The notes: a model not told the origin generated them from the sequence alone. DNA of 55,385 nucleotides from Streptomyces sp. BK340 (GCF_007827595.1 NZ_VISR01000040.1:1-55385); one strand, 5' to 3'. Shown: positions 40,295 to 49,029, counted from the first letter of the stretch. Translations and numbers: made by a program.

Positions 40295-40367
40295 CAGGGC
40301 CGGAGGGACTTGAACCCCCAACCGCCGGTTTTGGAGACCGGTGCTCTACCAATTGAGCTACGACCCT
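40295..40367 (-). tRNA. tRNA-Trp (CCA)
   Basis: A 73-nt cloverleaf on the minus strand: acceptor AGGGTCG/CGGCCCT with G discriminator, D arm GCTC...GAGC, anticodon loop CTCCAAA (anticodon CCA), T arm GGGGG-TTCAAGT-CCCTC. It lies upstream of secE, as usual. Confidence 0.95.
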
Positions 40368-40628
40368 TTGTGTGTCCCCCAACGTACCGCATCCGGACGA
40401 GTGCTCGGTGTGCACCTGCTGTGGACCGGCTGCTGAAGGCCAACGAGGTGAGAGTGTACGTGGTCCACGGCCCGGCGTCGAACAGAAAGTGCCTGTACGG
40501 AGTCGCCGCACCGAAGATCGTCCTGGCCGGAGGCCGGATTCGGATGCCTGTTCACGCCTCGACCCCTTGCTGTTCAGTCCGTGAAACCCGCGTGCCGGGG
40601 GCGTTTCCGGTCTGGAACGATGGGCCCC

Positions 40629-41855
40629 ATGAGCGCTGCAATCCCTCCCACCGAGCGCCGGGTCTCCGCCCGAGTCGGCGCGATCTCCGAGTCCGCCACC
40701 CTCGCCGTGGACGCCAAGGCCAAGGCCCTGAAGGCCGCCGGGCGTCCGGTGATCGGCTTCGGCGCGGGTGAGCCCGACTTCCCGACGCCGGACTACATCG
40801 TCGAGGCGGCCGTCGAGGCCTGCAAGAACCCGAAGTACCACCGCTACACGCCGGCCGGCGGCCTGCCCGAGCTGAAGGCCGCGATCGCCGCGAAGACGCT
40901 GCGCGACTCGAACTACGAGGTCGACGCGTCCCAGATCCTGGTGACCAACGGCGGCAAGCAGGCCATCTACGAGGCGTTCGCCGCGATCCTCGACCCGGGC
41001 GACGAGGTCATCGTCCCGGCGCCGTACTGGACGACCTACCCCGAGTCGATCCGGCTCGCGGGCGGTGTCCCGGTGGAGGTCGTCGCCGACGAGACCACCG
41101 GCTACCGGGTGAGCGTGGAGCAGCTGGAGGCGGCCCGCACGGAGAAGACGAAGGTCGTGCTCTTCGTCTCCCCGTCGAACCCGACCGGCGCGGTCTACAG
41201 CGAGTCGGAGGCCGAGGCGATCGGCCGCTGGGCCGTCGAGCACGGCCTGTGGGTGCTCACGGACGAGATCTACGAGCACCTCGTCTACGGCGACGCGAAG
41301 TTCACCTCGCTGCCGGCGCTCCTGCCCGAGCTGCGCGACAAGTGCATCGTGGTCAACGGCGTGGCGAAGACGTACGCCATGACCGGCTGGCGCGTGGGCT
41401 GGGTCATCGGCCCCAAGGACGTCGTCAAGGCCGCGACGAACCTGCAGTCGCACGCCACCTCGAACGTCTCCAACGTGGCCCAGGTGGCCGCCCTGGCCGC
41501 CGTCTCCGGTGACCTGGAGGCCGTGGCGAAGATGCGCGAGGCCTTCGACCGGCGCCGCAAGACCGTCGTGCGGATGCTCAACGAGATCGACGGTGTGCTG
41601 TGCCCCGAGCCCGAGGGCGCGTTCTACGCCTACCCGTCGGTCAAGGGCCTGCTCGGCAAGGAGATCCGCGGCAAGCGCCCGCAGGACACCGTCGAGCTGG
41701 CCGCGCTGATCCTGGAGGAGGCCGAGGTCGCGGTCGTCCCGGGCGAGGCCTTCGGCACGCCGGGCTACCTGCGGCTGTCGTACGCGCTCGGTGACGAGGA
41801 CCTCGTCGAGGGCGTGAGCCGGATGCAGAAGCTGCTCGCGGAGGCGCGGGACTGA
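40629..41855 (+). CDS. aspC: Pyridoxal-phosphate aminotransferase, class I (aspartate aminotransferase type)
   Basis: A 408-residue cytosolic fold-type I aminotransferase. Substrate/PLP signatures are FGAGEPDFPTPDYI near residue 45, SPSNPTGAVYS, DEIYEHLVYG, and the Schiff-base lysine in VNGVAKTYAMTGWRVGW. It probably interconverts aspartate/2-oxoglutarate and oxaloacetate/glutamate; exact substrate range cannot be read. The ATG at 40629 fits the family start. It is first of the rightward pair with adenosine deaminase and has its own terminator. The 260-bp gap upstream of it holds no gene. Confidence 0.92.
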   Translation: MSAAIPPTERRVSARVGAISESATLAVDAKAKALKAAGRPVIGFGAGEPDFPTPDYIVEAAVEACKNPKYHRYTPAGGLPELKAAIAAKTLRDSNYEVDASQILVTNGGKQAIYEAFAAILDPGDEVIVPAPYWTTYPESIRLAGGVPVEVVADETTGYRVSVEQLEAARTEKTKVVLFVSPSNPTGAVYSESEAEAIGRWAVEHGLWVLTDEIYEHLVYGDAKFTSLPALLPELRDKCIVVNGVAKTYAMTGWRVGWVIGPKDVVKAATNLQSHATSNVSNVAQVAALAAVSGDLEAVAKMREAFDRRRKTVVRMLNEIDGVLCPEPEGAFYAYPSVKGLLGKEIRGKRPQDTVELAALILEEAEVAVVPGEAFGTPGYLRLSYALGDEDLVEGVSRMQKLLAEARD

Positions 41856-41870
41856 GGTCCGCTCCGCACA

Positions 41871-41904
41871 CGGGGGCCGCTCACCTTTCCGGGAGCGGCC
41901 CCCG
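41871..41904 (+). terminator. Terminator after the aminotransferase gene
   Basis: cgggggccgctc (41871-41882) pairs perfectly with gagcggcccccg (41893-41904), a 12-bp stem with a 10-nt loop, beginning 15 bp after the stop. Confidence 0.85.
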
Positions 41905-41978
41905 TCCGCATGTGCGAGCAAGACCACGTTCGGGGAAAGAGGTACCGGCGTGACCGGGACGTACGGCAGGATCCTGGG

Positions 41979-43019
41979 ATGGAGCGTGTACGTGATCTCT
42001 CTGAGCTGCCGAAAGCCCATCTGCACCTGCACTTCACCGGCTCGATGCGGCCGGGGACCGTCCTGGAACTGGCCGACAAGTACGGCGTGCGCCTGCCCGA
42101 GGCCCTGACCGAGGCGCTGACCAGCGGCGAGCCCCCGAAGCTGCGCGCGACGGACGAACGCGGCTGGTTCCGCTTCCAGCGGCTGTACGACGCGGCGCGC
42201 TCCTGCCTCCGGGAGCCGGAGGACATCCGGCGGCTGGTCCGGGAGGCCGCCGAGGAGGACCTGAAGGACGGCTCGGGCTGGCTGGAGATCCAGGTGGACC
42301 CGACGTCGTACGCGCCCCGGCTGGGCGGTCTGATTCCGGCCCTGGAGATCATCCTGGACGCGGTCGAGACGACGGCGCGCGAGACCGGGCTCGGGATGCG
42401 GGTCCTGGTGGCGGCGAACCGTATGAAGCACCCGCTGGACGCGCGCACGCTGGCCCGGCTCGCGGTGCGGTACGCCGACCGGGGTGTGGTCGGCTTCGGT
42501 CTGTCGAACGACGAACGGCGGGGCATGGCGCGCGACTTCGACCGCGCCTTCGCCATCGCACGCGACGGCGGCCTGCTGTCGGCCCCGCACGGCGGCGAGC
42601 TGACCGGCCCGGCGTCGGTGCGCGACTGCCTGGACGACCTGCACGCCTCGCGGATCGGGCACGGCGTGCGCGCCGCGGAGGACCCGCGGCTGCTGAAGCG
42701 GCTCGCCGACCGGGGCGTGACCTGCGAGGTCTGCCCGGCGTCGAACGTGGCGCTCGGTGTCTACGAGAAGCCGGAGGACGTGCCGCTGCGCACGCTCTTC
42801 GAAGCGGGCGTCCCGCTGGCCCTCGGCGCCGACGACCCGCTGCTCTTCGGCTCCCGGCTGGCCGCCCAGTACGAGATCGCCCGCCGGCACCACGGCTTCA
42901 CGGACGCGGAGCTGGCGGAGCTGGCCCGGCAGTCGGTGCGGGGTTCGGCGGCGCCGGAGGACGTCAAGGCCCGGCTGCTGGCCGGCGTGGACGAGTGGCT
43001 GACTCGCCCGGTCGTCTGA
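41979..43019 (+). CDS. add: Adenosine deaminase
   Basis: It deaminates adenosine to inosine in purine salvage. The 346-residue product has the zinc ligands in KAHLHLHFTGSM (residues 13-24), SAPHGGELTGP, RIGHGVRA and GADDP. The ATG at 41979 directly precedes ERVRDLSELPKAHLHLH, the family N-terminus. Its last 56 bp overlap a convergent gene on the other strand. Confidence 0.93.
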   Translation: MERVRDLSELPKAHLHLHFTGSMRPGTVLELADKYGVRLPEALTEALTSGEPPKLRATDERGWFRFQRLYDAARSCLREPEDIRRLVREAAEEDLKDGSGWLEIQVDPTSYAPRLGGLIPALEIILDAVETTARETGLGMRVLVAANRMKHPLDARTLARLAVRYADRGVVGFGLSNDERRGMARDFDRAFAIARDGGLLSAPHGGELTGPASVRDCLDDLHASRIGHGVRAAEDPRLLKRLADRGVTCEVCPASNVALGVYEKPEDVPLRTLFEAGVPLALGADDPLLFGSRLAAQYEIARRHHGFTDAELAELARQSVRGSAAPEDVKARLLAGVDEWLTRPVV

Positions 43020-43674
43020 AGTGGGCGTAGGGCGGATACGCCTGGAAGCAGATCAGCACCTCGGGGCGGCGCCACGGGTCCGCCTCGGACTCCAGCCCGC
43101 GGATGCAGCCCATGAGGGCTGAGCCGCCCTTCACGATCCGCTTCTGGCGCGGTCCCCGGCCCGCCGCCGAGGCGCACTCCATGGCCGTGTCGGCGAAGAC
43201 GTCACGGCTGCCGATGAGGAAGAGCGTCCGCGCGTGGGTGGTGTGGCGCAGCTCGTCCCGGAAGCCGCTGTCGTGGCTGCGCCGCTCCCAGGCGGCCGCG
43301 TCGCGCGCGGTGCGAGCCTCGTCGGTGCGGACGGTCAGCGGGGTACCCCGGGCCAGTCTGCGGCGCAGCTCGGGCCACTTGCCGGGCCGCAGCCCGTAGG
43401 TGTGGTGGGCCAGGACCAGGTCGACCCGCTCGCCGCCGCCTCCGTGATGCGCGGTGACGGTGTCGCGCAGCGGGACGTGGACGACGGTGTGCCGCGAGTA
43501 GGCGGCGAAGGAGAACAGGCCGGCCAGCCGGCTGAGTCCGTCGTGGTCGCCGGTCAGGACGCCGTAGGGCGCCGGCTCGTGCAGTGACGTGTGCCGCAGC
43601 GGCTGCCGGGGCTGGACGACGCGGTGCTCGTGCGGCCCCGTCCTGAACCGGAACTCCCGCAGCCTCAGCCGCAT
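42964..43674 (-). CDS. Hypothetical protein
   Basis: A 236-residue Arg- and His-rich protein (MRLRLREFRFRTGPHEHRVV...) with no signal peptide or membrane segment that I can see and no recognised family. It fills the space between add and the TetR gene, reads leftwards and overlaps the add 3' end by 56 bp. Third-position GC bias supports coding in this frame, and no other frame across 43020-43670 is better. It could be a nucleotidyl/hydrolase-like protein but I have no motif for that. Confidence 0.6.
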   Translation of the reverse strand: MRLRLREFRFRTGPHEHRVVQPRQPLRHTSLHEPAPYGVLTGDHDGLSRLAGLFSFAAYSRHTVVHVPLRDTVTAHHGGGGERVDLVLAHHTYGLRPGKWPELRRRLARGTPLTVRTDEARTARDAAAWERRSHDSGFRDELRHTTHARTLFLIGSRDVFADTAMECASAAGRGPRQKRIVKGGSALMGCIRGLESEADPWRRPEVLICFQAYPPYAHFRRPGESATRPRRPAAGP

Positions 43675-43731
43675 GTGCGATGCCTCATGGCACCAGCGTC
43701 GCGATCGGCCGCCGTCCCGCGCAACGGGGTT

Positions 43732-44328
43732 TCACGGGGCCACGCCGCCCAGCAGGGTCCGGGCGAGCCCGGTGGCGAACGCGTCCACGGGCGGTCGTTC
43801 GCCGCTCTCCGTGGCGTCGTAGGCGAACGCGCGCTGGGCGCAGGCGCCGAGCAGGAGCGAGGCGGCCGAGAAGGTGTCGGCGTCGGCGCGGACGCGGCCT
43901 GCGGCCTGCTCGGCGCGCAGATAGGCGTCCAGGCTCTCGATCGGTGTGTGCGGCCCGGAGCCGATCTTCCGCAGCGCCTCGTAGTGCCGCCGCTTGAGCT
44001 GCGTCTCGGCGTACAGGGAGGCGGCGATCGGGAAGCTCTGCTCGTAGAAGAGGGCCGCCTGGCGGGCGATCTCGGTGAGGTTCTCCTCCAGGGTGCCCCG
44101 GCCCGGCTCGGCCTCGAGACTGCTCAGCAGCGGGGTGAGCCGGGGCAGACGCTCGGCGAGCACCCGGACGAACAACTCCTCCTTGCTGTCGAAGTACTTG
44201 TAGAGCGCAGCCTCGGAGCAGCCGGCCGCTCTGGCGATCTCCTTGGTGGTGGCGCGGGCGAGTCCGACGGTGAGCATCAGCTCGTGAGCGGCGTCGAGGA
44301 TGCGGACACGCGCCGGCTTCGTCTCCAT
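43732..44328 (-). CDS. TetR-family transcriptional regulator (divergent from NAD(P)-binding protein)
   Basis: A 198-residue one-component repressor. The N-terminal helix-turn-helix is ATTKEIARAAGCSEAALYKY with FDSKEELFVRV following, and the C-terminal two thirds form the variable ligand domain. The ATG at 44328 gives METKPARVRILDAAHEL; longer reading would run into the operators. It is divergent from the gene at 44433, with two repeated operator-like sites in between, and so probably represses itself and that gene. Confidence 0.9.
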   Translation of the reverse strand: METKPARVRILDAAHELMLTVGLARATTKEIARAAGCSEAALYKYFDSKEELFVRVLAERLPRLTPLLSSLEAEPGRGTLEENLTEIARQAALFYEQSFPIAASLYAETQLKRRHYEALRKIGSGPHTPIESLDAYLRAEQAAGRVRADADTFSAASLLLGACAQRAFAYDATESGERPPVDAFATGLARTLLGGVAP

Positions 44329-44351
44329 GGAACGTCCAATCGGGGCTTGAC

Positions 44352-44409
44352 GAGTGAGTGAGTGCTTACCCACTCTAGAAGAAACCAGGGTGAGTGAACG
44401 CTCACCCAC
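44352..44409. promoter_or_regulatory. Two operator-like repeats between tetR and the NAD(P)-binding gene
   Basis: Two 22-bp sequences, 44352-44373 and 44388-44409, agree at 18 positions (shared core GTGAGTGA..GC..ACCCAC) and are 36 bp apart. The second contains a perfect inverted repeat gggtgag-N6-ctcaccc. This is the expected form of dual TetR operators in a divergent promoter region. Confidence 0.75.
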
Positions 44410-44432
44410 CCCACGTGAGGGCGGGAGTCCCC

Positions 44433-45065
44433 ATGAAACTCACCGTTTTCGGCGCCACCGGCGGCATCGGCCGGGAGATCGTCCGACAGGCGCTCGACGC
44501 GGGTCACCGGGTGACCGCCGTCGTCCGCGATCCGGCCAGGCTGGACGTCACGGGGAGCGCCCTGGAGGTGTTCCGCGCGGACCTCACCGACCCGCAGGAG
44601 CTGCGCGCCGCCGTCGCCGGCCGGGACGCGGTCCTGTCCGGCCTCGGCGCACGCAGCCGCAAGGACGCGGGGGTGGCCGCCCGGCTCACCCGTACGGTGC
44701 TCGGGGCCATGGAAGCAGAAGATGTGCGGCGACTGCTGGTGGTCAGCGCCGGCCCGGTCGGACCGGAGCCGGAGAACGACGGCCTCCTGGACCGCAGCAT
44801 GCGCGGATTGGTCTCGGCGATCCTGAAGGACGTCTACGCCGACCTGCGCGAGATGGAGGCCGGGCTGGCGCGCAGTGGCACGGACTGGACGTCGGTACGG
44901 CCGCCGCGCCTGCAGGACAAGCCGCTCACCGGGCGCTACCGCACGGTCGTCGGCGGCTTCCCGCCCAAGGGCCGCTTCATCGCGCGCGCGGACGTCGCCC
45001 ACGCGAGGCTGTCGATGATCGACGACATGGGCACGGTGAAGCAGGGGGTGGGGGTCGCGTACTGA
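44433..45065 (+). CDS. NAD(P)-binding oxidoreductase, atypical SDR
   Basis: A 210-residue Rossmann protein starting MKLTVFGATGGIGREIVRQA (dinucleotide-binding GxxGGIG at residues 7-12). The middle has LVVSAGPVGPEP, and the YxxxK catalytic pair of classical SDRs is not evident, so it is an atypical NmrA/BVR-B-like member. The substrate is unknown. It is divergent from a tetR gene. GGGAG lies upstream of the ATG at 44433. Confidence 0.85.
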   Translation: MKLTVFGATGGIGREIVRQALDAGHRVTAVVRDPARLDVTGSALEVFRADLTDPQELRAAVAGRDAVLSGLGARSRKDAGVAARLTRTVLGAMEAEDVRRLLVVSAGPVGPEPENDGLLDRSMRGLVSAILKDVYADLREMEAGLARSGTDWTSVRPPRLQDKPLTGRYRTVVGGFPPKGRFIARADVAHARLSMIDDMGTVKQGVGVAY

Positions 45066-45126
45066 ACCCGGATGTGCGTACGGCTCTTGCGGGCCTGTCG
45101 AGCGTGCGGCTTTCCCGACTTGTCGG

Positions 45127-46182
45127 CTACAGGCTCACGCCGACGGTCACCGGCTCGTTGACCAGCGTGATCCCGAAGGCCGCCTGGACCCCGGCGACGA
45201 CCTCGCGGGCCAGGGCCAGGAGGTCCTCGGTGGTGGCGGCGCCCCGGTTGGTGAGGGCGAGTGTGTGCTTGGTGGAGATCCGGGCCGGTCCGCTGCCGTA
45301 GCCCTTGGTGAAGCCCGCCTTGTCGATCAGCCAGGCGGCCGAGATCTTGGTACGGCCCTCACCCGACGGGTAGGCGGGCGGCTCGACGCCCTCGCCCAGC
45401 CGCTCCCGCACGCGCGCGTGGAACGCGGCGAACTGCCCGTCGGTGAGGATCGGGTTGGTGAAGAAGGACCCGGCGGACCAGGTGTCGTGGTCCTCGGGGT
45501 CGAGGACCATGCCCTTGCCGGCGCGCAGCTTCAGCACGGTCTCGCGGGCTGCGGCGAGCGGCACCCGCTCCCCCGGCTCCACACCGAGTGCCCGGGCCGC
45601 CTCGGCGTACCGGACGGGCGCCGACAGCCCGTCCGCGTCCTCCAGCTCGAAGCGGACGCGCAGCACGACATAGCGCTCGGGGTCGGCCTTGAATCGGCTG
45701 TGCCGGTACGAGAAGGCGCACTCCTCGTTCGTGAGCGTGACGGTCCGGCCGGCCCGGCGGTCGTACGCGATCACCTCGGTGATCGTCGAGGAGACCTCCT
45801 GGCCGTAGGCGCCCACGTTCTGGATCGGGGTGGCGCCCGCTGAGCCGGGGATCCCGGCCAGGCACTCGACGCCGGCGAGCCCGGCCTCGACGGCGCGGGC
45901 GACGGCGTCGGTCCAGATCTCGCCGGCGGCCAGCTCCAGCGTGGTGCCGCGCAGCTCGACGCCGGTCGTGGCGATGCGCAGGGCGGTGCCGTCGAAGCCC
46001 TTGTCGCCGATGACCAGGTTGGATCCGCCGCCGATGAGCAGCAGTGGCGTCCCGGTGTCGTCGGCCTCGCGGACGGCGGCGATCACCTCGGCGTCGGTCG
46101 TCGCGGTGACCAGCCGGGTGGCGGGGCCGCCCAGCCGGAAGGTGGTCAGCGGGGCGAGGGGGGCGTCGTGGAGTTCCTGCAC
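45127..46182 (-). CDS. murB: UDP-N-acetylenolpyruvoylglucosamine reductase
   Basis: It reduces UDP-GlcNAc-enolpyruvate to UDP-MurNAc with FAD and NADPH in peptidoglycan synthesis. FAD-binding segments LLLIGGGSNLVIGD and GIPGSAGATPIQNVGAYGQE, the catalytic Ser in WSAGSFFTNP and Glu in GEGRTKISAAWLIDKAGF are visible. The start is the GTG at 46182 (VQELHDAPLAPLTTFRLGGP), 351 aa; a longer frame upstream runs into a terminator hairpin and is not coding. Confidence 0.95.
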   Translation of the reverse strand: MQELHDAPLAPLTTFRLGGPATRLVTATTDAEVIAAVREADDTGTPLLLIGGGSNLVIGDKGFDGTALRIATTGVELRGTTLELAAGEIWTDAVARAVEAGLAGVECLAGIPGSAGATPIQNVGAYGQEVSSTITEVIAYDRRAGRTVTLTNEECAFSYRHSRFKADPERYVVLRVRFELEDADGLSAPVRYAEAARALGVEPGERVPLAAARETVLKLRAGKGMVLDPEDHDTWSAGSFFTNPILTDGQFAAFHARVRERLGEGVEPPAYPSGEGRTKISAAWLIDKAGFTKGYGSGPARISTKHTLALTNRGAATTEDLLALAREVVAGVQAAFGITLVNEPVTVGVSL

Positions 46183-46262
46183 GCGCCCAAGACTACGAGA
46201 CGGCACGGACAGCACCGCGAGGCGGCACGGGTGCGCCCGGCCGGGGGCCGTTCCTCCGGCCC

Positions 46263-46320
46263 GGCACGCGCGCGCGTACGGCCCCGTCCTCACCGACGGG
46301 GCCGTACGCGCGCGCGTGCC
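46263..46320. terminator. Perfect 26-bp hairpin after the MFS gene
   Basis: 46263-46288 pairs perfectly with 46295-46320 around a 6-nt loop (ctcacc); the stem ends are ggcacgcgcg and cgcgcgtgcc. It lies between the MFS stop and the murB start, and blocks read-through of the exporter transcript into murB. Confidence 0.85.
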
Positions 46321-46371
46321 GGGCGGTGTTCCGTGAGCCGAGCCGGGCTGCCGGCACCGGGCGGCGTGCGC

Positions 46372-47808
46372 TCAGTGCGCGGCGGTCTCCAGGACCGGCG
46401 CGGGCTCGGTCGTGCCGGTGGCGAGGACAGTGCGGCGCCGGGCGGGGATCAGCAGGGCCGCGACTCCGGCGAGGGCGACCATCGCGGCGCCGACGACCAG
46501 CGCGGGCCGCAGTCCGTCGACGAAGGCCTGGGCGCTCTCGTAGCCGCCCTGGGCCGAGAAGATCGACGACATGACCGCGATGCCGAGCGCGCCGCCCACC
46601 TCGCGCAGGGCGTTGTTGGCGCCGGAGGCGATGCCCTGCTCCGCGGGCAGGACGCTGGACATGACCAGGTTGGAGGCGGGCGCGAAGAACAGGGCCATGC
46701 CGATGCCGCTGATGATCAGGCCGGGCAGCTGGGCCGCGTAGGACACGTCGGCGGTGGCCACGGAGGCCAGGTAGCCGAGCCCCGCGGCCTGCAGGAACAG
46801 GCCGGTGGCGACGACCGGGCGGCCGCCGATGCGGTCGGAGAGGATGCCGGCGATCGGCGCGACGAGCATCGGCATGCCGGTCCACGGCAGCATCCTGAGG
46901 CCCGCCTCGGTGGGCGAGTAGCCGAGCACGCCCTGCATGTACTGGCTGAGCAGGAAGATCGAGCCGAACATCCCGAGGAACATCAGCAGGCTCGCGGCAT
47001 TGATCCCGGAGAAGGCGCGCGAGCGGAAGAGCCGCATCGGCAGCATGGGGTGCTTGCTGCGGCTGCCGTGGTGCACGAATCCGCCGAGCAGCGCGGCGCC
47101 CGCGATCAGGCCGGTCAGCACGAGGGAGCCGGTCCAGCCGTCGACCGGGCCGCGCACCAGTCCGTACACGATCCCGAAGAGCCCGCCGCTGACGAGCAGG
47201 GTGCCGGGGAGGTCGAGCCGGGCGCCGGCACCGTAGGACTCGGCGAGGCGCAGGCGGGCGAGCGGCAGCAGGGCCACGCCGAGCGGGACGTTCAGCCAGA
47301 AGATCCAGTGCCAGGAGATGTGCTCGGTGAGGCTGCCCCCTATGAGCGGCCCGGAGGCCACGGCAAGGCCGTTGACGGCCCCCCAGATGCCGTACGCCAT
47401 ACCCCGCCTGGCGGCGGGCACGGCCGCGGTCAGCAGGGTCAGTGTGAGCGGCATCATCACGGCCGCTCCGACGCCCTGGACCGCGCGGGCGGCGATGAGG
47501 GAGCCGATGCCGGGGGCCATGGCCGCCGCGGCGGAGGCGCCGGTGAAGACGGCGAGTCCGGCGAGGAAGAGCCGGCGGCGCCCGAAGCGGTCGCCGAGCG
47601 CGGCGCCGAACATCAGCAGGACGGCGAAGGTGAGCGTGTAGGCGCTCACGGTCCACTCCAGGTCGTCCAGCGCGCCGCCGAGGTCCTTGCGGATGGAGGG
47701 CAGGGCGGTGGTGACGACGAGGTTGTCGAGCGCCGCCATGAACCCGGCGACGCTGGTGATGACGAGGGCCCAGACGGCGCCCCCACGACGTGCGGTCTGC
47801 TGTGACAT
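46372..47808 (-). CDS. MFS drug exporter, DHA2 (EmrB/QacA) type
   Basis: A 478-residue, highly hydrophobic proton antiporter. The motif-A-like loop GAALGDRFGRRRLFLAG, motif B RAVQGVGAAVMMP and motif C ASGPLIGGSLTEH are in the first half, and further helices bring the count to about 14. It would export a cytotoxic or signalling compound. A TTAGT-N8-ACTAA site lies 32 bp upstream and is shared with the tetR gene upstream, so it is very probably repressed by that TetR. Confidence 0.92.
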   Translation of the reverse strand: MSQQTARRGGAVWALVITSVAGFMAALDNLVVTTALPSIRKDLGGALDDLEWTVSAYTLTFAVLLMFGAALGDRFGRRRLFLAGLAVFTGASAAAAMAPGIGSLIAARAVQGVGAAVMMPLTLTLLTAAVPAARRGMAYGIWGAVNGLAVASGPLIGGSLTEHISWHWIFWLNVPLGVALLPLARLRLAESYGAGARLDLPGTLLVSGGLFGIVYGLVRGPVDGWTGSLVLTGLIAGAALLGGFVHHGSRSKHPMLPMRLFRSRAFSGINAASLLMFLGMFGSIFLLSQYMQGVLGYSPTEAGLRMLPWTGMPMLVAPIAGILSDRIGGRPVVATGLFLQAAGLGYLASVATADVSYAAQLPGLIISGIGMALFFAPASNLVMSSVLPAEQGIASGANNALREVGGALGIAVMSSIFSAQGGYESAQAFVDGLRPALVVGAAMVALAGVAALLIPARRRTVLATGTTEPAPVLETAAH

Positions 47809-47839
47809 CTCTCCCCCAGAGGGTGATCACTGCCGTTGA

Positions 47840-47857
47840 TTAGTTATTGCTGACTAA
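47840..47857. promoter_or_regulatory. TetR operator at the MFS promoter
   Basis: ttagt (47840-47844), 8 bp, actaa (47853-47857). The same arrangement with identical half-sites occurs before the tetR gene at 48481-48498. Confidence 0.75.
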
Positions 47858-47901
47858 CTTTGCAGCCCATGGAAAAGGGCGGGACGCCGCCCTCTCTCGC
47901 G

Positions 47902-48471
47902 CTACTTCTCCAGCCGCCCGGTGATCCGGGCCGACGGGTACATCCCCTGCCAGACCCGGTGCTCGGGCGGAAATCCCATGGCGGTAAGGGTGTTGATGAG
48001 CATTCCGTACGCCAGGAAGGTCGTGGTGTCGTTCACGTCCGCCCCGAGCGGCGGGTGCACGGTCTCCCAGAGCTTCATCCAGCCGGCCCGCACGGCCTCG
48101 CCGAACGCGTGGTCGCCTTCCGCCTCGGCGGCCGCCACCGTGATGTACGTCTGCATCTGCATCTGGAGCGTCTCGGGGTGCTCCGTGAGCAGACGCACAT
48201 AGGCGTTCGCCATGGCGTGCCGGGCTTCGTCGCCGTCCAGCCCCTCGGCGGCCTCCCCGAGGATCCGGCAGGTGTCCTCGATGCACCGGAGGGACGCGGC
48301 GGCGAAGATCGCCTTCTTGCCCGGGAAGAGCCGGAAGAGGTACGGCTGCGAGACGCCGACCCGCTTGGCGATCGCCTCGGTGGAGGTGCCGAAGTAGCCC
48401 CTCTGCGCGAACTCCGCGATCGCCGCGCGAATGACGCTCTCGCGCCGCTCCTCTGCGCTCATCCTGACCAT
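47902..48471 (-). CDS. TetR-family regulator of the MFS exporter
   Basis: A 189-residue repressor with HTH TSTEAIAKRVGVSQPYLFRL (residues about 29-48) and a ligand domain. The start is ATG at 48471 or the in-frame ATG three codons later. It reads in the same direction as the exporter, 93 bp upstream, and both promoters bear the same palindrome, so it presumably represses itself and the exporter until a ligand binds. Confidence 0.92.
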   Translation of the reverse strand: MVRMSAEERRESVIRAAIAEFAQRGYFGTSTEAIAKRVGVSQPYLFRLFPGKKAIFAAASLRCIEDTCRILGEAAEGLDGDEARHAMANAYVRLLTEHPETLQMQMQTYITVAAAEAEGDHAFGEAVRAGWMKLWETVHPPLGADVNDTTTFLAYGMLINTLTAMGFPPEHRVWQGMYPSARITGRLEK

Positions 48472-48479
48472 GCGAGAAA

Positions 48480-48499
48480 GTTAGTACTCAATCACTAAC
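48480..48499. promoter_or_regulatory. TetR operator upstream of its own gene
   Basis: gttagt (48480-48485), 8 bp, actaac (48494-48499): a perfect inverted repeat, 9 bp upstream of the tetR start. Its half-sites and spacing equal the site at 47840-47857. Confidence 0.78.
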
Positions 48500-48553
48500 C
48501 AGTCAAGGGATGACCGTGCCGACCCGCGCGCAGGTGACTGTGCCGCTCCATGC

Positions 48554-48588
48554 GTAAGGGGCGCCCACCCTTGGTCGACGCCCCTTAC
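48554..48588. terminator. Terminator between the dehydratase pair and tetR
   Basis: gtaaggggcg (48554-48563) pairs perfectly with cgccccttac (48579-48588), with a 15-nt loop, 13 bp after the stop of the leftward hadB-like gene. Confidence 0.75.
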
Positions 48589-48600
48589 CCGGCTCTGCCG

Positions 48601-49029
48601 TCAGGCCAGTCGCACGACCGCCCGGGACATGCCCAGCACCTTCTCACCCTCGCTGGTCGCGATCAGGTCCACGCGGACCGTGTTGTCGTCCAGCTTGGCC
48701 GCGACCTTGGCGCTGACCTCGATCACCGCACCCTTGTCGTCGTTCGGCACGACGACCGGCCTGGTGAAGCGGACCCCGTACTCCACGACCGCGCCCGGGT
48801 CACCGGTCCAGTCGGTGACCACGCGGATCGCCTCGGCCATGGTGAACATGCCGTGCGCGATGACGTCCGGCAGGCCCACCTCCTTGGCGAACTTCTCGTT
48901 CCAGTGGATGGGGTTGAAGTCCCCGGAGGCACCCGCGTACCGCACCAGTGTGGCGCGGTTCACAGGGAAGGTCTGCGCCGGCAGTTCGGTGCCGACCTCG
49001 ACGTCGTCGTACGCGATCTTCGCCGTCAT
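48601..49029 (-). CDS. MaoC-like (R)-3-hydroxyacyl dehydratase, HadB type
   Basis: A 142-residue hot-dog-fold hydratase. The catalytic motif is YAGASGDFNPIHWNEKFAKE (Asp and His within the hydratase-2 motif). The ATG at 49029 gives MTAKIAYDDVEVGTELPAQT. It follows the HadA-like gene after 7 bp; the two likely form a heterodimer that dehydrates 3-hydroxyacyl thioesters. In mycobacteria the HadAB pair acts in FAS-II; the role in Streptomyces is less clear. Confidence 0.9.
   Translation of the reverse strand: MTAKIAYDDVEVGTELPAQTFPVNRATLVRYAGASGDFNPIHWNEKFAKEVGLPDVIAHGMFTMAEAIRVVTDWTGDPGAVVEYGVRFTRPVVVPNDDKGAVIEVSAKVAAKLDDNTVRVDLIATSEGEKVLGMSRAVVRLA

Noticed and set aside
40155..42893. A 912-codon minus-strand frame opposite the aminotransferase and adenosine deaminase
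   Set aside because: It covers two recognisable enzymes, a terminator and the tRNA-Trp gene; it cannot be coding throughout.
46183..46293. Longer N-terminus of MurB
   Set aside because: The in-frame extension runs into the 26-bp terminator stem and has no MurB similarity; the GTG at 46182 matches the family start.
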